This document shows positions 58,101-61,831 of a stretch of 64,000 nt of DNA, piece by piece. The position numbers and the translations under genes are program-made. Position 1 is the first letter of the stretch. Every line of letters begins with the position of its first letter. The notes beneath the pieces are model-generated. The model was not told the origin of the DNA, made no database searches, and saw nothing but the letters and a program-made list of their open reading frames with translations. Origin of the DNA: Zygaena filipendulae (lineage: Eukaryota; Arthropoda; Insecta; Lepidoptera; Zygaenidae); assembly GCA_907165275.2 (NCBI GenBank), contig OU015668.1, forward strand, positions 10,039,658 through 10,103,657. Reading direction: 5' to 3'.

Positions 58101-61100
58101 GCAATTTTCGAGGGAATTCCGGGACAAAAAGTACCCTATATCCTTTTCTGTACTCCTGACAACGTGTATGCAAATCAAGATGATCGGTTGAGTAGATAAG
58201 GTGTGAAAGCGTAACAAACAAACAAACTCACATTCGTATTTAGGTATGCTTAGATCTGTCAACCAAATTCTAGTTTTTAGTCCGGCTTGCGGATTAAGAA
58301 AAAATATTGGACACTATATATTTTTTCATCTTTTACGTAATCAAAAAATGAATATGAATAAAAAATGAATAATGAAGGGGGTGCGGGTGGCGGTGGCGAC
58401 TCACACTTGAGCCGCTCGGTGGTGGGCCCGCGGCAGGCGGCGCTGAGGCCGCAGCACAGCTCCTTGAAGTCCACGTGCCCGTCGCGGTTGTCGTCGAGCG
58501 CGCGCAGCAGCCCGGCGGCGGCGGCGCGCGGCAGCGGCGGCGCCACCAGCGGCGTCAGCGCCTCCGCGTCCAGCTGCCCGCTCGGCGCGCACTTGTGCAG
58601 CCGCCAGAAGCATTTCTCCAACTCTATTATGTCCTGACCGAGTGTAGAAAGTACACCGTTATTTATTAATCATAACTTATTCTTCTATTTATTCCCTGCT
58701 TAAAAATAATAATTCGCGTTGCGTAATAATAAAATGGGGTTTTCACTAAAAGATAGAGTCATTCATGACGAAGGTTTATATGTATAGTTAATACTGAAAT
58801 TCCTGCAAGAACTGGTGGGGTGAAACTGCATAAAATTTGCATACCTACTACACATTGTCAAGGGTAATTTTATTTCGGAATTACCGCGGGAACTTGAAAG
58901 TTAACGCGGGTGAAACAGTCAGTAATTTTTTTTGTTAATACACAATTACACCTAGACTAAAAGTAAATCACCCTGAAGAGGGAATCGAACTCGCGACACG
59001 CGGCGTAGTCAGGTTTACTTACCACTATACCAACGGGACTGTCAATTATTGTTGATGTATGAAATAAAAAATAAATACAAAAGACAATTATAAACGAATA
59101 TTAGTTTTAAATTAGGTGTAGGTCATCAAATATTGTAAAGGGATATTGTGTTGTACGACACATCTTATGGCTCCACTACATTATCGCCGAGTACAGCCGA
59201 TAGAAGATAGGGCATACTCGGCTGTACTCGCCGATCATCGTCTATGATCGCCTGCGACCCGTGAATGGGGATGTGGACTACTTTTGAAAATCAAAATTCT
59301 AATTAGTCCGTCAGAAAATAAAAAAACAATAGACACGTATTTTTAGCTTTTTTAAATAAATTAAAATATAAAGAGATAAAGCGCATTAAAGTTTAGGGTG
59401 AGGGAGTCGTGACGTCACTAACCGCTAAAACCGCCATACAAACTGTCAGAATAGTGACGTCACGCGAAATTTCAACTCAATATATCACCGTTATTTTTTG
59501 ATAACGTAAAAAAAGAAAAAATACGTGTCCAATATTTTTTAATAATCTACAAGACGGACTAAAAAATAAAAATTAGTCAACATGCCCGGCACGCATCAAA
59601 GGGAATCGCCTGTGATTGCGTTGCCCTCAACCACATTATTGCCGATCACACGATCAACGATCATGGGCGATAATGTAGTGCAGACATAAAAGTCAAACTG
59701 TAATGGTGATGCAACAGGCAGTTAAATAAAAGTGATGCAAATAAGAAAACAGGCTTGAGGAAAAAGGAGCATCAAAACATAATTATTATTGTCATTGTGT
59801 TATCAGATAAAACAGAAATATTAAATATTTGAAGTAGAATATTATCTAATGTAACACAATATAACAAATACCTACACAAAACTGACTTTATGATATCTGA
59901 AGGAAAATATCGTCAGAATCAAATAGGTACTTTGCAATTAGTATCCCAAATTTTATTAACAATCGTTAACTCGTATACTCATACTAGCTGTCCCCCCAGG
60001 TTTCACCCACAGTAATTTCGGAGTTCCCGCAGGAATTCCAAGATAAAACATATCTTCCTCATGCATCACTCTATCTATTGGTGAAAACCGCATGAAAATC
60101 TGTTGCAGTTTTAAAGATCTAAGCATACATAGGGACAGACAGACAGTGGGAAGTGACTTTGTTTTATACTATGTAGTAAAGCCATAGTCAGTTCTGGTAT
60201 AGCATAATAAGGGTATATTTCATGCCAGAAAAATGTATAGTTGCTGGGGTGATTCCCAAACAGATGTGCGTGAAGTCACAGGGTTCAGCTATTAGACCAA
60301 AAATAAAAAGAATTTAAAGTTAATTTTCTAATAAGATAATAAAATGAAAAATGAGTGTGTAAAAAACAGATGCATATTGACTCAGAATACAACTAATAAA
60401 ATATAAATACTCCATAAATTGCCTTTCAAATCGAGGTTAAATGATTTCTTTTTTAGTCACAAAGAAAATCATACACATAATAAGTGTAGCACATATAATA
60501 GCAGTGAGGTTCTAATCTAAATAACTCAAACGTTAAGCAGGACAAGGTCAGCAGCAGTGTGATAGTAAAATAACTTGTGTAAAAAAACGATTGTAAACAA
60601 AAATAAGAAGCATTCAGTTTTATTTGGACGCAGATAAGCAATAACATGTTAACCCACAAACTTAAGTTATTGATTCAGAACGATTTATTGAGAGTTAGAA
60701 ATTTTTTTTTTATTATGTGTTTACCTTATTACATTGCTTAAATATGTAACTAAATATTTAACATAAAACATGTTGACACAAAATGGCACTAAACTTTTAA
60801 AACACGATTTACTCAAAATTTCTCTAGTGTGGGTTAACACACTATTGCTTATCTATGTCCATATCACTAGCTGTTCCCTGCGGTTTCAACTATACTATAA
60901 CTATAGTATAATATATTATGTAATTCTATGTAGTATACACTTACCGTGTTTGCTTGGTTTCCACAACACAAGTTAATAATAGCTTAGTGTGGAATCAAGT
61001 AGATCTGTGTGTTGTGATGTGGATTATTATTATATTATTATTATTAAAGGAAAATATACACTCACCCTCTCCTCCAAATGAGTGACTCCAGCAAGGCTCT

Positions 61101-61831
61101 GATAAAATGTTGGAGTTTCCAGGTCTTGAGCAATATTCACAGTATCCTCCAATAACCATTTCGAGAGGACTGTCGCATCTCTGTGTATCAGCAGCCACGA
61201 GCGGAACTGTTCAAATGTGACCTTATCTCCAAGACCAAACAACCCAGTCAAGACATCTGCTATCCTCGGAGCTTGGTTTGGTGGCATCGATACACTCTCT
61301 AAATGTAGCGCACTCGCAAAATCCCATTTATTAAGGTGAGTTCCATTATCATTCTGGTTGTTTACATACAACGTCCATAGGAATCTGCGATAATATAGTG
61401 AACATTACATCACTGTGTTCAGAAAAGCTTATTTGCTTATGCAATACAGAAGTCTAATTTCTTACTTGATTTTCTCCTCGACGCTCCCTTTAGTGAGGAC
61501 AACAATGCCACACAACAGGTCTCTGAAAGATATGCCCCGTTTGGTGCCTCCCGAAGTCTGGTAAAGCCATTCGGCAACTTCGTAAGGCACTCCGTCGCAT
61601 AACACTTCGTGGACGAACGCCTCCAGGCTTAGGGAGTTCCCATTCGCACCGGCACATCGCTTGAATGCCTCGCGAATACGCCGTAACTCACTATCAGGAA
61701 CTGCAAATTATATTAAAGAAATAAAACATCACTTAGTACGCACTAAAACTTATCACAATCGTCACTCCTCTACCTCGCTTTACTGCATCCTCGTAGGATA
61801 TAAAACTTGGTTTCGAGTCTTTTGCACCCAT
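28817..61831 (-). CDS. USP32: USP32-type ubiquitin-specific protease (complete, 28 exons, ~1739 aa)
   Basis: Membrane-associated deubiquitinase of the C19 family; human USP32 acts in the endosomal/Golgi system and has been linked to RAB7 and LAMTOR1. The 28 exons listed separately join to 5220 nt with every phase consistent. Domains: N-terminal EF-like region (residues 1-204), EF-hand loops at D251-E262 and D287-E298, DUSP domain (about 425-640, split by a Ser/Pro linker), ubiquitin-like region (about 675-743), and a USP domain with the Cys box GLHNLGNTCFMN (C773), the QHDAQELLAWLLDALHEDLN block, zinc-binding CDAC and CAKC pairs, and the His box GGHYVAYARN (H1653) followed by YNDSS. The N-terminus MGAKDS fits a myristoylation site and the C-terminus CALM fits a CAAX box. 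Insect-specific inserts (poly-Q, Gly-rich, Ala/Pro) make it longer than human (~1604 aa). Exon 19 has two possible donors. Confidence 0.96.
29140..29323 (-). mobile_element. Helitron copy, minus orientation
   Basis: Starts at CTAG (minus 3' end) with TTCCCCGCGTGAATTTCGGA and runs to TTATAATTGTATTAGTA, in the last USP32 intron. Confidence 0.75.
29353..29465 (-). mobile_element. Helitron 3' fragment
   Basis: CTAGCTGTTGCTCGCGG, GTTCCCGCGGGAATTCCGG and CTGACAACATG blocks; 5' part missing. Confidence 0.7.
29638..29708. repeat. GGGCAGT heptamer array at USP32 exon 27 donor
   Basis: About ten GGGCAGT/GGGCACT units end at the donor itself (cactcacc). The donor-adjacent sequence gtgagtgcccc is continuous with the repeat. 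Confidence 0.88.
29713..29944 (-). CDS. USP32: USP32 exon 27
   Basis: Acceptor ctagcag|G and donor GTCGTG|gtgagt. Acidic linker, then FDLKYRLYAVV leading into the His box. Confidence 0.93.
29965..30031 (-). mobile_element. SINE tail fragment
   Basis: ATAATAATAATCC, CACAACACACAGATCTACTT and CACAGTAAGCTATTATTAGC, the 3' end of the tRNA-derived SINE family. Confidence 0.7.
30044..30436 (-). mobile_element. Composite of Helitron fragments plus TATACAC repeat
   Basis: Two or three minus-oriented Helitron pieces in series (to about 30408). They are followed by three TATACAC heptamers that end at the donor of USP32 exon 26. Confidence 0.65.
30441..30616 (-). CDS. USP32: USP32 exon 26
   Basis: Acceptor attccag|ATA and donor GACAG|gtgctg. 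IIHLKRFQYVNNKWIKSQKV then VDFPFEDFDPTPYL, the conserved USP HLKRF block. Confidence 0.96.
31199..31255. repeat. (TC)n(TG)n at USP32 exon 25 donor
   Basis: Dinucleotide tract starting 2 bases past the GT of the donor (gtacacacat on the transcript). Confidence 0.9.
31258..31443 (-). CDS. USP32: USP32 exon 25 (zinc pair 2)
   Basis: A 62-codon, phase-0 exon. DLGSCLRAFTSAERLEQRYH, CAKCRGAQPATKKLQIWR and APPVL match human NLDSCLRAFTSEEEL...CSKC...ATKKLDLWRLPPIL. A CA-repeat starts right after the donor. Confidence 0.96.
31533..32177 (+). mobile_element. Helitron enlarged by internal tandem copies
   Basis: Head GATTATAAATGCGAAAGTGA at the left, GGGGGACAGCTAG|T at 32177. Between them, four to five imperfect ~110-bp copies of a block with TTTTGCATACACATTGTCAG, GGACACAGGGTACTTTTCAT and CCCGGAATTCCTGCGG. 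It ends exactly where the exon-derived array begins. Confidence 0.8.
32190..35690. repeat. Exon-derived splice-donor satellite (~25 monomers)
   Basis: Monomers of about 134-160 bp. Each holds the last ~108 bases of USP32 exon 24 (AVDWDPTALHLRYQPTREK), the 5' splice site gtacgccccacc, and a variable (CCACA)n spacer. Counting ACCTTCTCCCTGG blocks gives 25, the highest-coordinate one being the real exon. Between 32521 and 35069 matching monomers recur at exactly 1274 bp, nine monomers per higher-order unit. Coding parts are almost invariant; only spacer lengths and a few spacer bases differ. The >1100-codon open frames across it are artefacts. Confidence 0.97.
35576..35725 (-). CDS. USP32: USP32 exon 24 (founder of the array)
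   Basis: Acceptor gtgttgcag|CAA and donor GAGAAG|gtacgc, 50 codons. VLLAVDWDPTALHLRYQPTR matches human YIAVDWDPTALHLRYQTSQE. Its last ~108 bases and the donor are repeated about 24 more times downstream. This is the only copy preceded by a usable 3' splice site. Confidence 0.93.
35807..35955 (-). CDS. USP32: USP32 exon 23 (insect-specific insert)
   Basis: Acceptor cccacag|GC and donor CTGCAG|gtgaac, phase 0 out. A GA run, RRR, then SPIAKAKFNRQYSSRL. It has no counterpart in human USP32, so it rests on phase, open frame and splice signals. Confidence 0.75.
36098..36205. mobile_element. Degraded CRE-bearing MITE, copy 7
   Basis: GACACGTATATTTTAATTTT, GTGCATCAAAGCGGAGG and CTGACGTCATGACCCCATA follow the family order. 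Heavily mutated, ends unclear. Confidence 0.5.
36208..36352 (-). mobile_element. Helitron copy, minus orientation
   Basis: AGCTGTCCCCCGCTG, TTTCACCCGCGGTAATTTTG, AAAAGTACCCTATGTCACTG and GGTTCGGTAGATCCAGAG. Same subfamily as 17616-17948. Confidence 0.7.
36507..36536. repeat. (TTCTA)n after a LINE-like tail
   Basis: Five to six TTCTA units following TTTATGGTATCAAATAAACT, the look of a non-LTR element 3' end. Confidence 0.75.
36648..36826 (-). CDS. USP32: USP32 exon 22
   Basis: Acceptor gcgcag|C and donor CTCG|gtgagt. CDDSLGYEFPFTLRLV and WCAVCAWPRMCRGC are near-identical to human CDDSMGYQYPFTLRVV and CAWCPWYRFCRGC. Confidence 0.95.
36827..37851. other. USP32 intron 21, with exon-21 duplicate
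   Basis: Contains a diverged repeat also seen at 30690-31100 (blocks CTGCAAATATTTA and AAACTACC), a poly-C tract, and the tandem duplicate of exon 21. No further exon is apparent. Confidence 0.65.
37456..37475. repeat. Poly-C tract
   Basis: Twenty consecutive C bases in USP32 intron 21. Confidence 0.9.
37577..38030. repeat. Tandem duplication of the USP32 exon 21 3' part
   Basis: The block CGTGGTGGGCAGTGGGCGGT through the donor and about 160 bases of exon (to CGCGCTGCCACC) occurs at about 37577-37792 and again at 37801-38016, nearly identical. The second (real) copy continues into the acceptor at 38047. The other copy has a donor but no in-frame acceptor, so it is probably not spliced. Confidence 0.92.
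37852..38046 (-). CDS. USP32: USP32 exon 21
   Basis: Acceptor gtcag|G and donor GACTG|gtgagt. ALFGAPLVVPLRAGLSGRGL then VWRQVARLL...HVNHATD, as in human SLFGMPLIVPC and ASNHAQD. Its 3' part is duplicated in tandem downstream (see 37577-38030). Confidence 0.94.
38320..38711 (+). mobile_element. Dispersed repeat with Helitron-like 3' end
   Basis: Begins AGGGTTCCGTAGCCTAATGG, has CTGTCTGTCTGTCCGTCC, and ends GCGGGCGAAACCGCGGGCCA then CAGCTAG|T at 38711. Confidence 0.6.
38743..39059 (-). CDS. USP32: USP32 exon 20
   Basis: Acceptor cttgcag|AGC and donor CACAG|gtgagt. A Ser/Gly-rich insert ending PPGGKIQYLIAVHR, which aligns with human TGYIIAVHRK. Confidence 0.92.
39060..41424. other. USP32 intron 19
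   Basis: AT-rich from 39170 to 40550 with an (AT)n tract at 40111-40143. Then a relative of the 24251 element (40550-40695) and the GTGTA satellite. No coding signal found. Confidence 0.65.
40896..41398. repeat. GTAGTGTAGTGTGTT satellite in USP32 intron 19
   Basis: About 500 bp of GTAGT/GTGTA/GTGTT pentamers arranged mostly as 15-bp units with higher-order spacing. It ends about 27 bases from the distal donor of exon 19. The minus-strand frame reading HYTTTHYTT is an artefact. Confidence 0.95.
41425..41552 (-). CDS. USP32: USP32 exon 19 (two possible donors)
   Basis: Acceptor cccttag|CG. A Gly/Glu-rich linker. Two phase-0 donors fit: GCGGAG|gtgagt (exon end 41488) or TTCAAG|gttagc (41425). 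The longer form adds 21 residues ending LCMPALFCFK; the shorter has the stronger consensus. Confidence 0.7.
41625..41816 (+). mobile_element. Helitron copy with internal poly-G
   Basis: TCCCTACTAATATTATAAAT start, GCGGGTGAAACCGCGGACAA hairpin, end CAGCTAT (mutated CTAG). A 17-base G run sits at 41733-41749. Confidence 0.8.
42220..42340 (-). mobile_element. Helitron 5' half, minus orientation
   Basis: GTGTTATTCTGATG, AAGTTTCATTAAAATCCATT, TTGCGTGAAAGAGTA and GTGATATTAGTAAGGA. Ends about 38 bases from USP32 exon 18. Confidence 0.65.
42378..42550 (-). CDS. USP32: USP32 exon 18
   Basis: Acceptor gctcag|C and donor CACG|gtaccc. It starts MLVAEVSGATIGRVL (human QILLAEVHGSNIKNF) and continues into an acidic linker. 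Confidence 0.9.
42567..43100. repeat. ~38-bp minisatellite with ACGCGT palindrome
   Basis: Fourteen copies of a unit built around TGACACGCGTGTCA followed by TAGTTCTATTCGTTGGGGAG, in USP32 intron 17. The palindrome is kept in nearly all units (one has GCGTGACA), while the spacer varies. Confidence 0.93.
43112..43160. repeat. GTAGAGT heptamers at USP32 exon 17 donor
   Basis: Four to five GTAGAGT/GTAGACT units ending 4-8 bases before the donor of exon 17. Confidence 0.8.
43169..43283 (-). CDS. USP32: USP32 exon 17
   Basis: Acceptor cgggcag|TG. LLDGSVPVKYGVRVSSDG to LLCGLPPDA, as in human KLDGTTPVRYGLRLN. Donor GACGC|gtcagt chosen by phase. Confidence 0.92.
43333..43671 (+). mobile_element. CRE-bearing MITE, copy 8
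   Basis: Full length from GGGGATGTGGACTA to AAATTAGTCATCATGCCC, two TGACGTCA sites intact. Confidence 0.88.
44277..44466 (-). CDS. USP32: USP32 exon 16 (zinc pair 1)
   Basis: VVAAEAWAAHAARNRSILTE, FYGQLKSKVRCDACGHESV and FNMLSLPLPMDSY. Donor set at AGAG|gtgggc rather than GAG|gtcaga, because only that phase yields the conserved E-V-R-V-V-L-L-D-G join to exon 17. Confidence 0.95.
44525..45356. mobile_element. 832-bp element with ~50-bp terminal inverted repeats
   Basis: GGCCTCATACATCCGGAATG...TCATAATCTGAATTC at 44525-44579 is the near-perfect complement of 45301-45356. Inside, a second hairpin has arms at 44907-44940 and 44980-45011 (AAAACACAATATATCTCAC). No transposase frame is visible. It lies in USP32 intron 15. 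Confidence 0.85.
45357..45937. other. USP32 intron 15, proximal part
   Basis: AT-rich sequence with a minus-oriented Helitron fragment at about 45718-45865 (GGGAACTCCGGGATAAAAAA, GGCGATCGGTTGAGTTG). Nothing else recognised. Confidence 0.6.
45938..46204 (-). CDS. USP32: USP32 exon 15 (Gln box, poly-Q insert)
   Basis: Acceptor cccccag|GTG and donor GACCAG|gtattg. It includes GGGQHDAQELLAWLLDALHE, then an insect-specific QQQQQQEQ and PA-repeat insert before DSDGRPDQ. Confidence 0.95.
46205..46907. other. USP32 intron 14
   Basis: A G run directly after the exon 15 acceptor, then AT-rich DNA ending in an AAGAAAGAAAG tract and TTTATTTGCCAACC, the look of a LINE 3' end (about 46795-46865). No coding signal. 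Confidence 0.6.
46908..47033 (-). CDS. USP32: USP32 exon 14
   Basis: A 42-codon, phase-0 exon: NTAALTRYFNSGMHLYEVNT then NPLGTKGVLALRFGELCKE, as in human NTQPLTQYFISGRHLYELNR. Confidence 0.96.
47465..47579 (-). CDS. USP32: USP32 exon 13 (catalytic Cys box)
   Basis: Acceptor attacag|T and donor CAGTCG|gtgagt. It encodes GATGLHNLGNTCFMNAALQS with nucleophile C773. It is a short exon that an open-frame search would miss. Confidence 0.97.
47815..48020 (-). CDS. USP32: USP32 exon 12 (ubiquitin-like region)
   Basis: Acceptor tttcag|GTG and donor CTCGG|gtacgt. REDVRLWALG, VLLDDERPTLQELRL and LLVEVRNPDLTWPEEI match the human region just before the Cys box. Confidence 0.94.
48294..48418 (-). CDS. 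USP32: USP32 exon 11
   Basis: Acceptor ggtttag|GA and donor AAACAG|gtactg. It ends in RQLAYTAAFSRLATVKQ, matching human RVLAYTGCFSRMQTIKE. Confidence 0.92.
48689..48773 (-). CDS. USP32: USP32 exon 10
   Basis: Acceptor cttccag|GTT and donor AATA|gtgagt. It encodes VIRPPNCDVELELYPLHLKL, aligning with VIKNSKTDIPELELFPRYL. Confidence 0.92.
48851..48991 (-). CDS. USP32: USP32 exon 9 (DUSP)
   Basis: A 47-codon, phase-0 exon. TLTGEGGHLRRDVTL then HRDFELLPDALWRALALWYG, matching human HGRDYEMVPEPVWRALYHWYG. Confidence 0.95.
49135..49372. repeat. Imperfect ~75-bp minisatellite in USP32 intron 8
   Basis: Three imperfect copies of a block with AGGGGTGGTGTTGTG, AAGCTG and GGGGCAGAG-like motifs between exons 8 and 9. 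Both strands are open for about 180 codons, but no homology is seen. Confidence 0.8.
49393..49565 (-). CDS. USP32: USP32 exon 8 (linker)
   Basis: Acceptor gttacag|AG and donor CTCAAG|gtgact. A Ser/Ala/Pro linker ending GPIDNRHLLQPDLLK (human GAIDNQPLVTQEPVK). Three imperfect 70-75-bp repeats follow in the intron. Confidence 0.88.
50128..50340 (-). CDS. USP32: USP32 exon 7 (DUSP start)
   Basis: Acceptor cccgcag|TG and donor ACCG|gtgagc. It encodes LGWLRREEQRGYSVGQFWYL, aligning with the human RGWLERESRYGLQAGHNWF. Confidence 0.93.
50373..50838 (-). mobile_element. tRNA-derived SINE, interrupted by a Helitron
   Basis: Tail at 50373 (AATAATAATATTAATCC), then CAGATCTACTTGAGCCC-like body, and the head CACCCCCAGCGGGAATC near 50800. 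The tRNA-like head is truncated. The insertion at 50471-50700 splits the GGTATA|TATTAC site. Confidence 0.82.
50471..50700 (+). mobile_element. Helitron inserted in a SINE (defines the ends)
   Basis: 230 bp from TCTAATATATATAAATCACG to GGGGGACAGCTAG. Removing it restores the SINE sequence GGTATA^TATTAC with no target duplication and an A^T junction, as expected for rolling-circle Helitrons. Confidence 0.9.
51118..51390. mobile_element. ~270-bp element with ~27-bp terminal inverted repeats
   Basis: ACAACGTGTTAATGAATTAA...CTGAAAA at 51121-51147 pairs perfectly with 51361-51387. No coding capacity. Confidence 0.85.
52228..52470 (+). mobile_element. CRE-bearing MITE, copy 9
   Basis: ATAAAGCGCATTGAAGTTAA, two GTGACGTCAC sites and CTACAAGACGGACTAAAA. 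Left end replaced by Helitron-like sequence. Confidence 0.82.
52740..53040 (-). mobile_element. CRE-bearing MITE, copy 10 (one CRE deleted)
   Basis: GGCATGTTGACC to CAACATCCCC. A deletion removes one CRE and much of the core (AATTTCGCTATCCGGACAG junction). Confidence 0.82.
53056..53105. repeat. GAGTGGC heptamers at USP32 exon 6 donor
   Basis: Six tandem GAGTGGC units whose last copy runs into the donor region (gtcggtactc on the transcript). Confidence 0.92.
53111..53261 (-). CDS. USP32: USP32 exon 6
   Basis: Acceptor gcgcag|GGC. It encodes LTLEDFLIWSVESAEP and LVQVCHVVLGLRPQCP, as in human LTLEDYQIWSV and LFQVCHIVLGLRP. Donor ATCG|gtcggt is followed by GCCACTC heptamers. Confidence 0.94.
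53738..53940 (-). mobile_element. Helitron copy, minus orientation
   Basis: CTAGCTACCCCCGCGG, TTTCACTCGCGGTAATTTAG, TTTCCGCGGGAATTCCAGG and TTCGGTAGTTTTAGAG blocks. Confidence 0.7.
54276..54571 (-). CDS. USP32: USP32 exon 5 (EF-hand 2)
   Basis: Acceptor actgcag|TC and donor AATGAG|gtgaga. EF loop DEDRDGVLNSSE (D287-E298), then an insect-specific Pro/Gly/Ala linker. Confidence 0.94.
55208..55521 (-). mobile_element. CRE-bearing MITE, copy 11
   Basis: TTTTAGTCCGTCTTGTAG to TCAATAGTAGTCAACATCCC, two intact TGACGTCA sites. Confidence 0.87.
55767..56557 (-). mobile_element. CRE-bearing MITE, copy 12, split by a LINE
   Basis: Left piece 55767-55824 (GGGCATGTTCACTA...AAAATATTG) and right piece from about 56316 (AATAACGGCGATATATTGAG) to 56557 (CACATCCCC). 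About 30 bp of MITE (the GGACACGTATTTTTT block) is missing at the break. Confidence 0.85.
55825..56320 (+). mobile_element. 5'-truncated Jockey-clade LINE fragment
   Basis: The frame ending at 56207 encodes the C-terminal part of a Jockey-type reverse transcriptase (SILKPIWTYGIQLWGTAS, ILERFQSKAMRTMF, DLNINTVKQEI). An untranslated tail and an A-run follow near 56310-56320. At the 5' junction 55825-55854 is the reverse complement of 55861-55890, a fold-back. It is not a functional gene. Confidence 0.9.
56558..56667. mobile_element. 110-bp fold-back element
   Basis: ATTTAGGATCAGTGAG and its complement at the far end; inner TAATCACACTACACTAAA also pairs with TTTAATGTAGTGTGATCA. It abuts MITE copy 12. 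Confidence 0.85.
58075..58250 (-). mobile_element. Helitron copy, minus orientation
   Basis: CTAGTTGTACCCCGCAGG, GAGGGAATTCCGGGACAAAA, AAGTACCCTATATCC and GTGTGAAAGCGTAACAAAC. Five-prime end ragged. Confidence 0.72.
58405..58633 (-). CDS. USP32: USP32 exon 4 (EF-hand 1)
   Basis: Acceptor ggtcag|GAC and donor CTCAAGT|gtgagt. Canonical EF loop DDNRDGHVDFKE (D251-E262), then CGLSAACRGP as in human. Confidence 0.96.
58955..59042 (-). mobile_element. tRNA-like SINE head (second type)
   Basis: On the minus strand GTCCCGTTGGTATAGTGG (A-box-like TGGTATAGTGG) and CGCGAGTTCGATTCCCTC (B-box). Clover-leaf pairing is poor and there is no 3' tRNA end, so I call it SINE-derived rather than a tRNA gene. 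Confidence 0.65.
59170..59690. mobile_element. TIR element split by a CRE-bearing MITE
   Basis: Outer ends CTCCACTACATTATCGCC and GGCGATAATGTAGTGCAGAC are inverted repeats. A second repeat pair (GAGTACAGCCGA / TCGGCTGTACTC) lies inside the left part. The MITE at 59268-59586 interrupts it. Confidence 0.82.
59268..59586 (+). mobile_element. CRE-bearing MITE, copy 13 (reference copy)
   Basis: About 319 bp. Left end GGGGATGTGGACTACTTTTG, right end AAAATTAGTCAACATGCCC. The outer ~110 bp on each side are imperfect inverted repeats (TAGTCCGTC, GACACGTATTTTT). The centre has two TGACGTCA palindromes around CCGCCATACAAACTGTC. No coding capacity. Confidence 0.92.
59985..60180 (-). mobile_element. Helitron copy, minus orientation
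   Basis: CTAGCTGTCCCCCCAGG, TTTCACCCACAGTAATTTCG and GAGTTCCCGCAGGAATTCC; 5' end diverged. Confidence 0.72.
60627..60862. mobile_element. Single TIR element, family TGGACGCAGATAAG
   Basis: TGGACGCAGATAAGCAATAA at the left and ATTGCTTATCTATGTCCA at the right; the same family as the inverted pair at 18463-18804. About 236 bp. Confidence 0.85.
60931..61048 (+). mobile_element. SINE 3' part next to USP32 exon 3
   Basis: CCGTGTTTGCTTGGTTTCCA to GTGATGTGGATTATTATTAT, the only plus-oriented copy. Its tail ends 18 bases from the exon 3 donor. Confidence 0.8.
61066..61384 (-). CDS. USP32: USP32 exon 3
   Basis: Acceptor cgcag|A and donor GAGAGG|gtgagt. It includes DKVTFEQFRSWLLIHRDAT and the strongly conserved ETPTFYQSLAGVTHLEE. 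A SINE tail begins 18 bases downstream of its donor. Confidence 0.96.
61466..61700 (-). CDS. USP32: USP32 exon 2
   Basis: Acceptor ttgcag|TT and donor ATCAA|gtaaga. It encodes PDSELRRIREAFKRCAG to GTKRGISFRDLLCGIVVLTK, the first EF-like module. Confidence 0.95.
61774..61831 (-). CDS. USP32: USP32 exon 1
   Basis: ATG at 61829-61831; MGAKDSKPSFISYEDAVKR, matching human MGAKESRIGFLSYEEALRRV. Donor CGAG|gtagag, phase 1. G2 and S6 fit the N-myristoylation pattern. Confidence 0.95.

Larger units (their letters stand above)
54572..58404. other. USP32 intron 4: nested mobile elements
   Basis: Contains MITE copies 11 and 12, the Jockey fragment, a 110-bp fold-back and a Helitron at 58075. The regions 56700-57900 and 54940-55200 hold only AT-rich sequence without a recognisable exon. 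Confidence 0.65.
58634..61065. other. USP32 intron 3: nested mobile elements
   Basis: Contains a Helitron remnant (58730-58922), a tRNA-like SINE head, MITE copy 13 inside another MITE, a Helitron (59985-60180), a TIR element (60627-60862) and a SINE tail next to exon 3. No coding sequence recognised. Confidence 0.65.

Noticed and set aside
58955..59042. tRNA gene with TGGTATAGTGG and GAGTTCGATTC boxes
   Set aside because: Weak acceptor-stem pairing and SINE-like continuation; left as SINE head.
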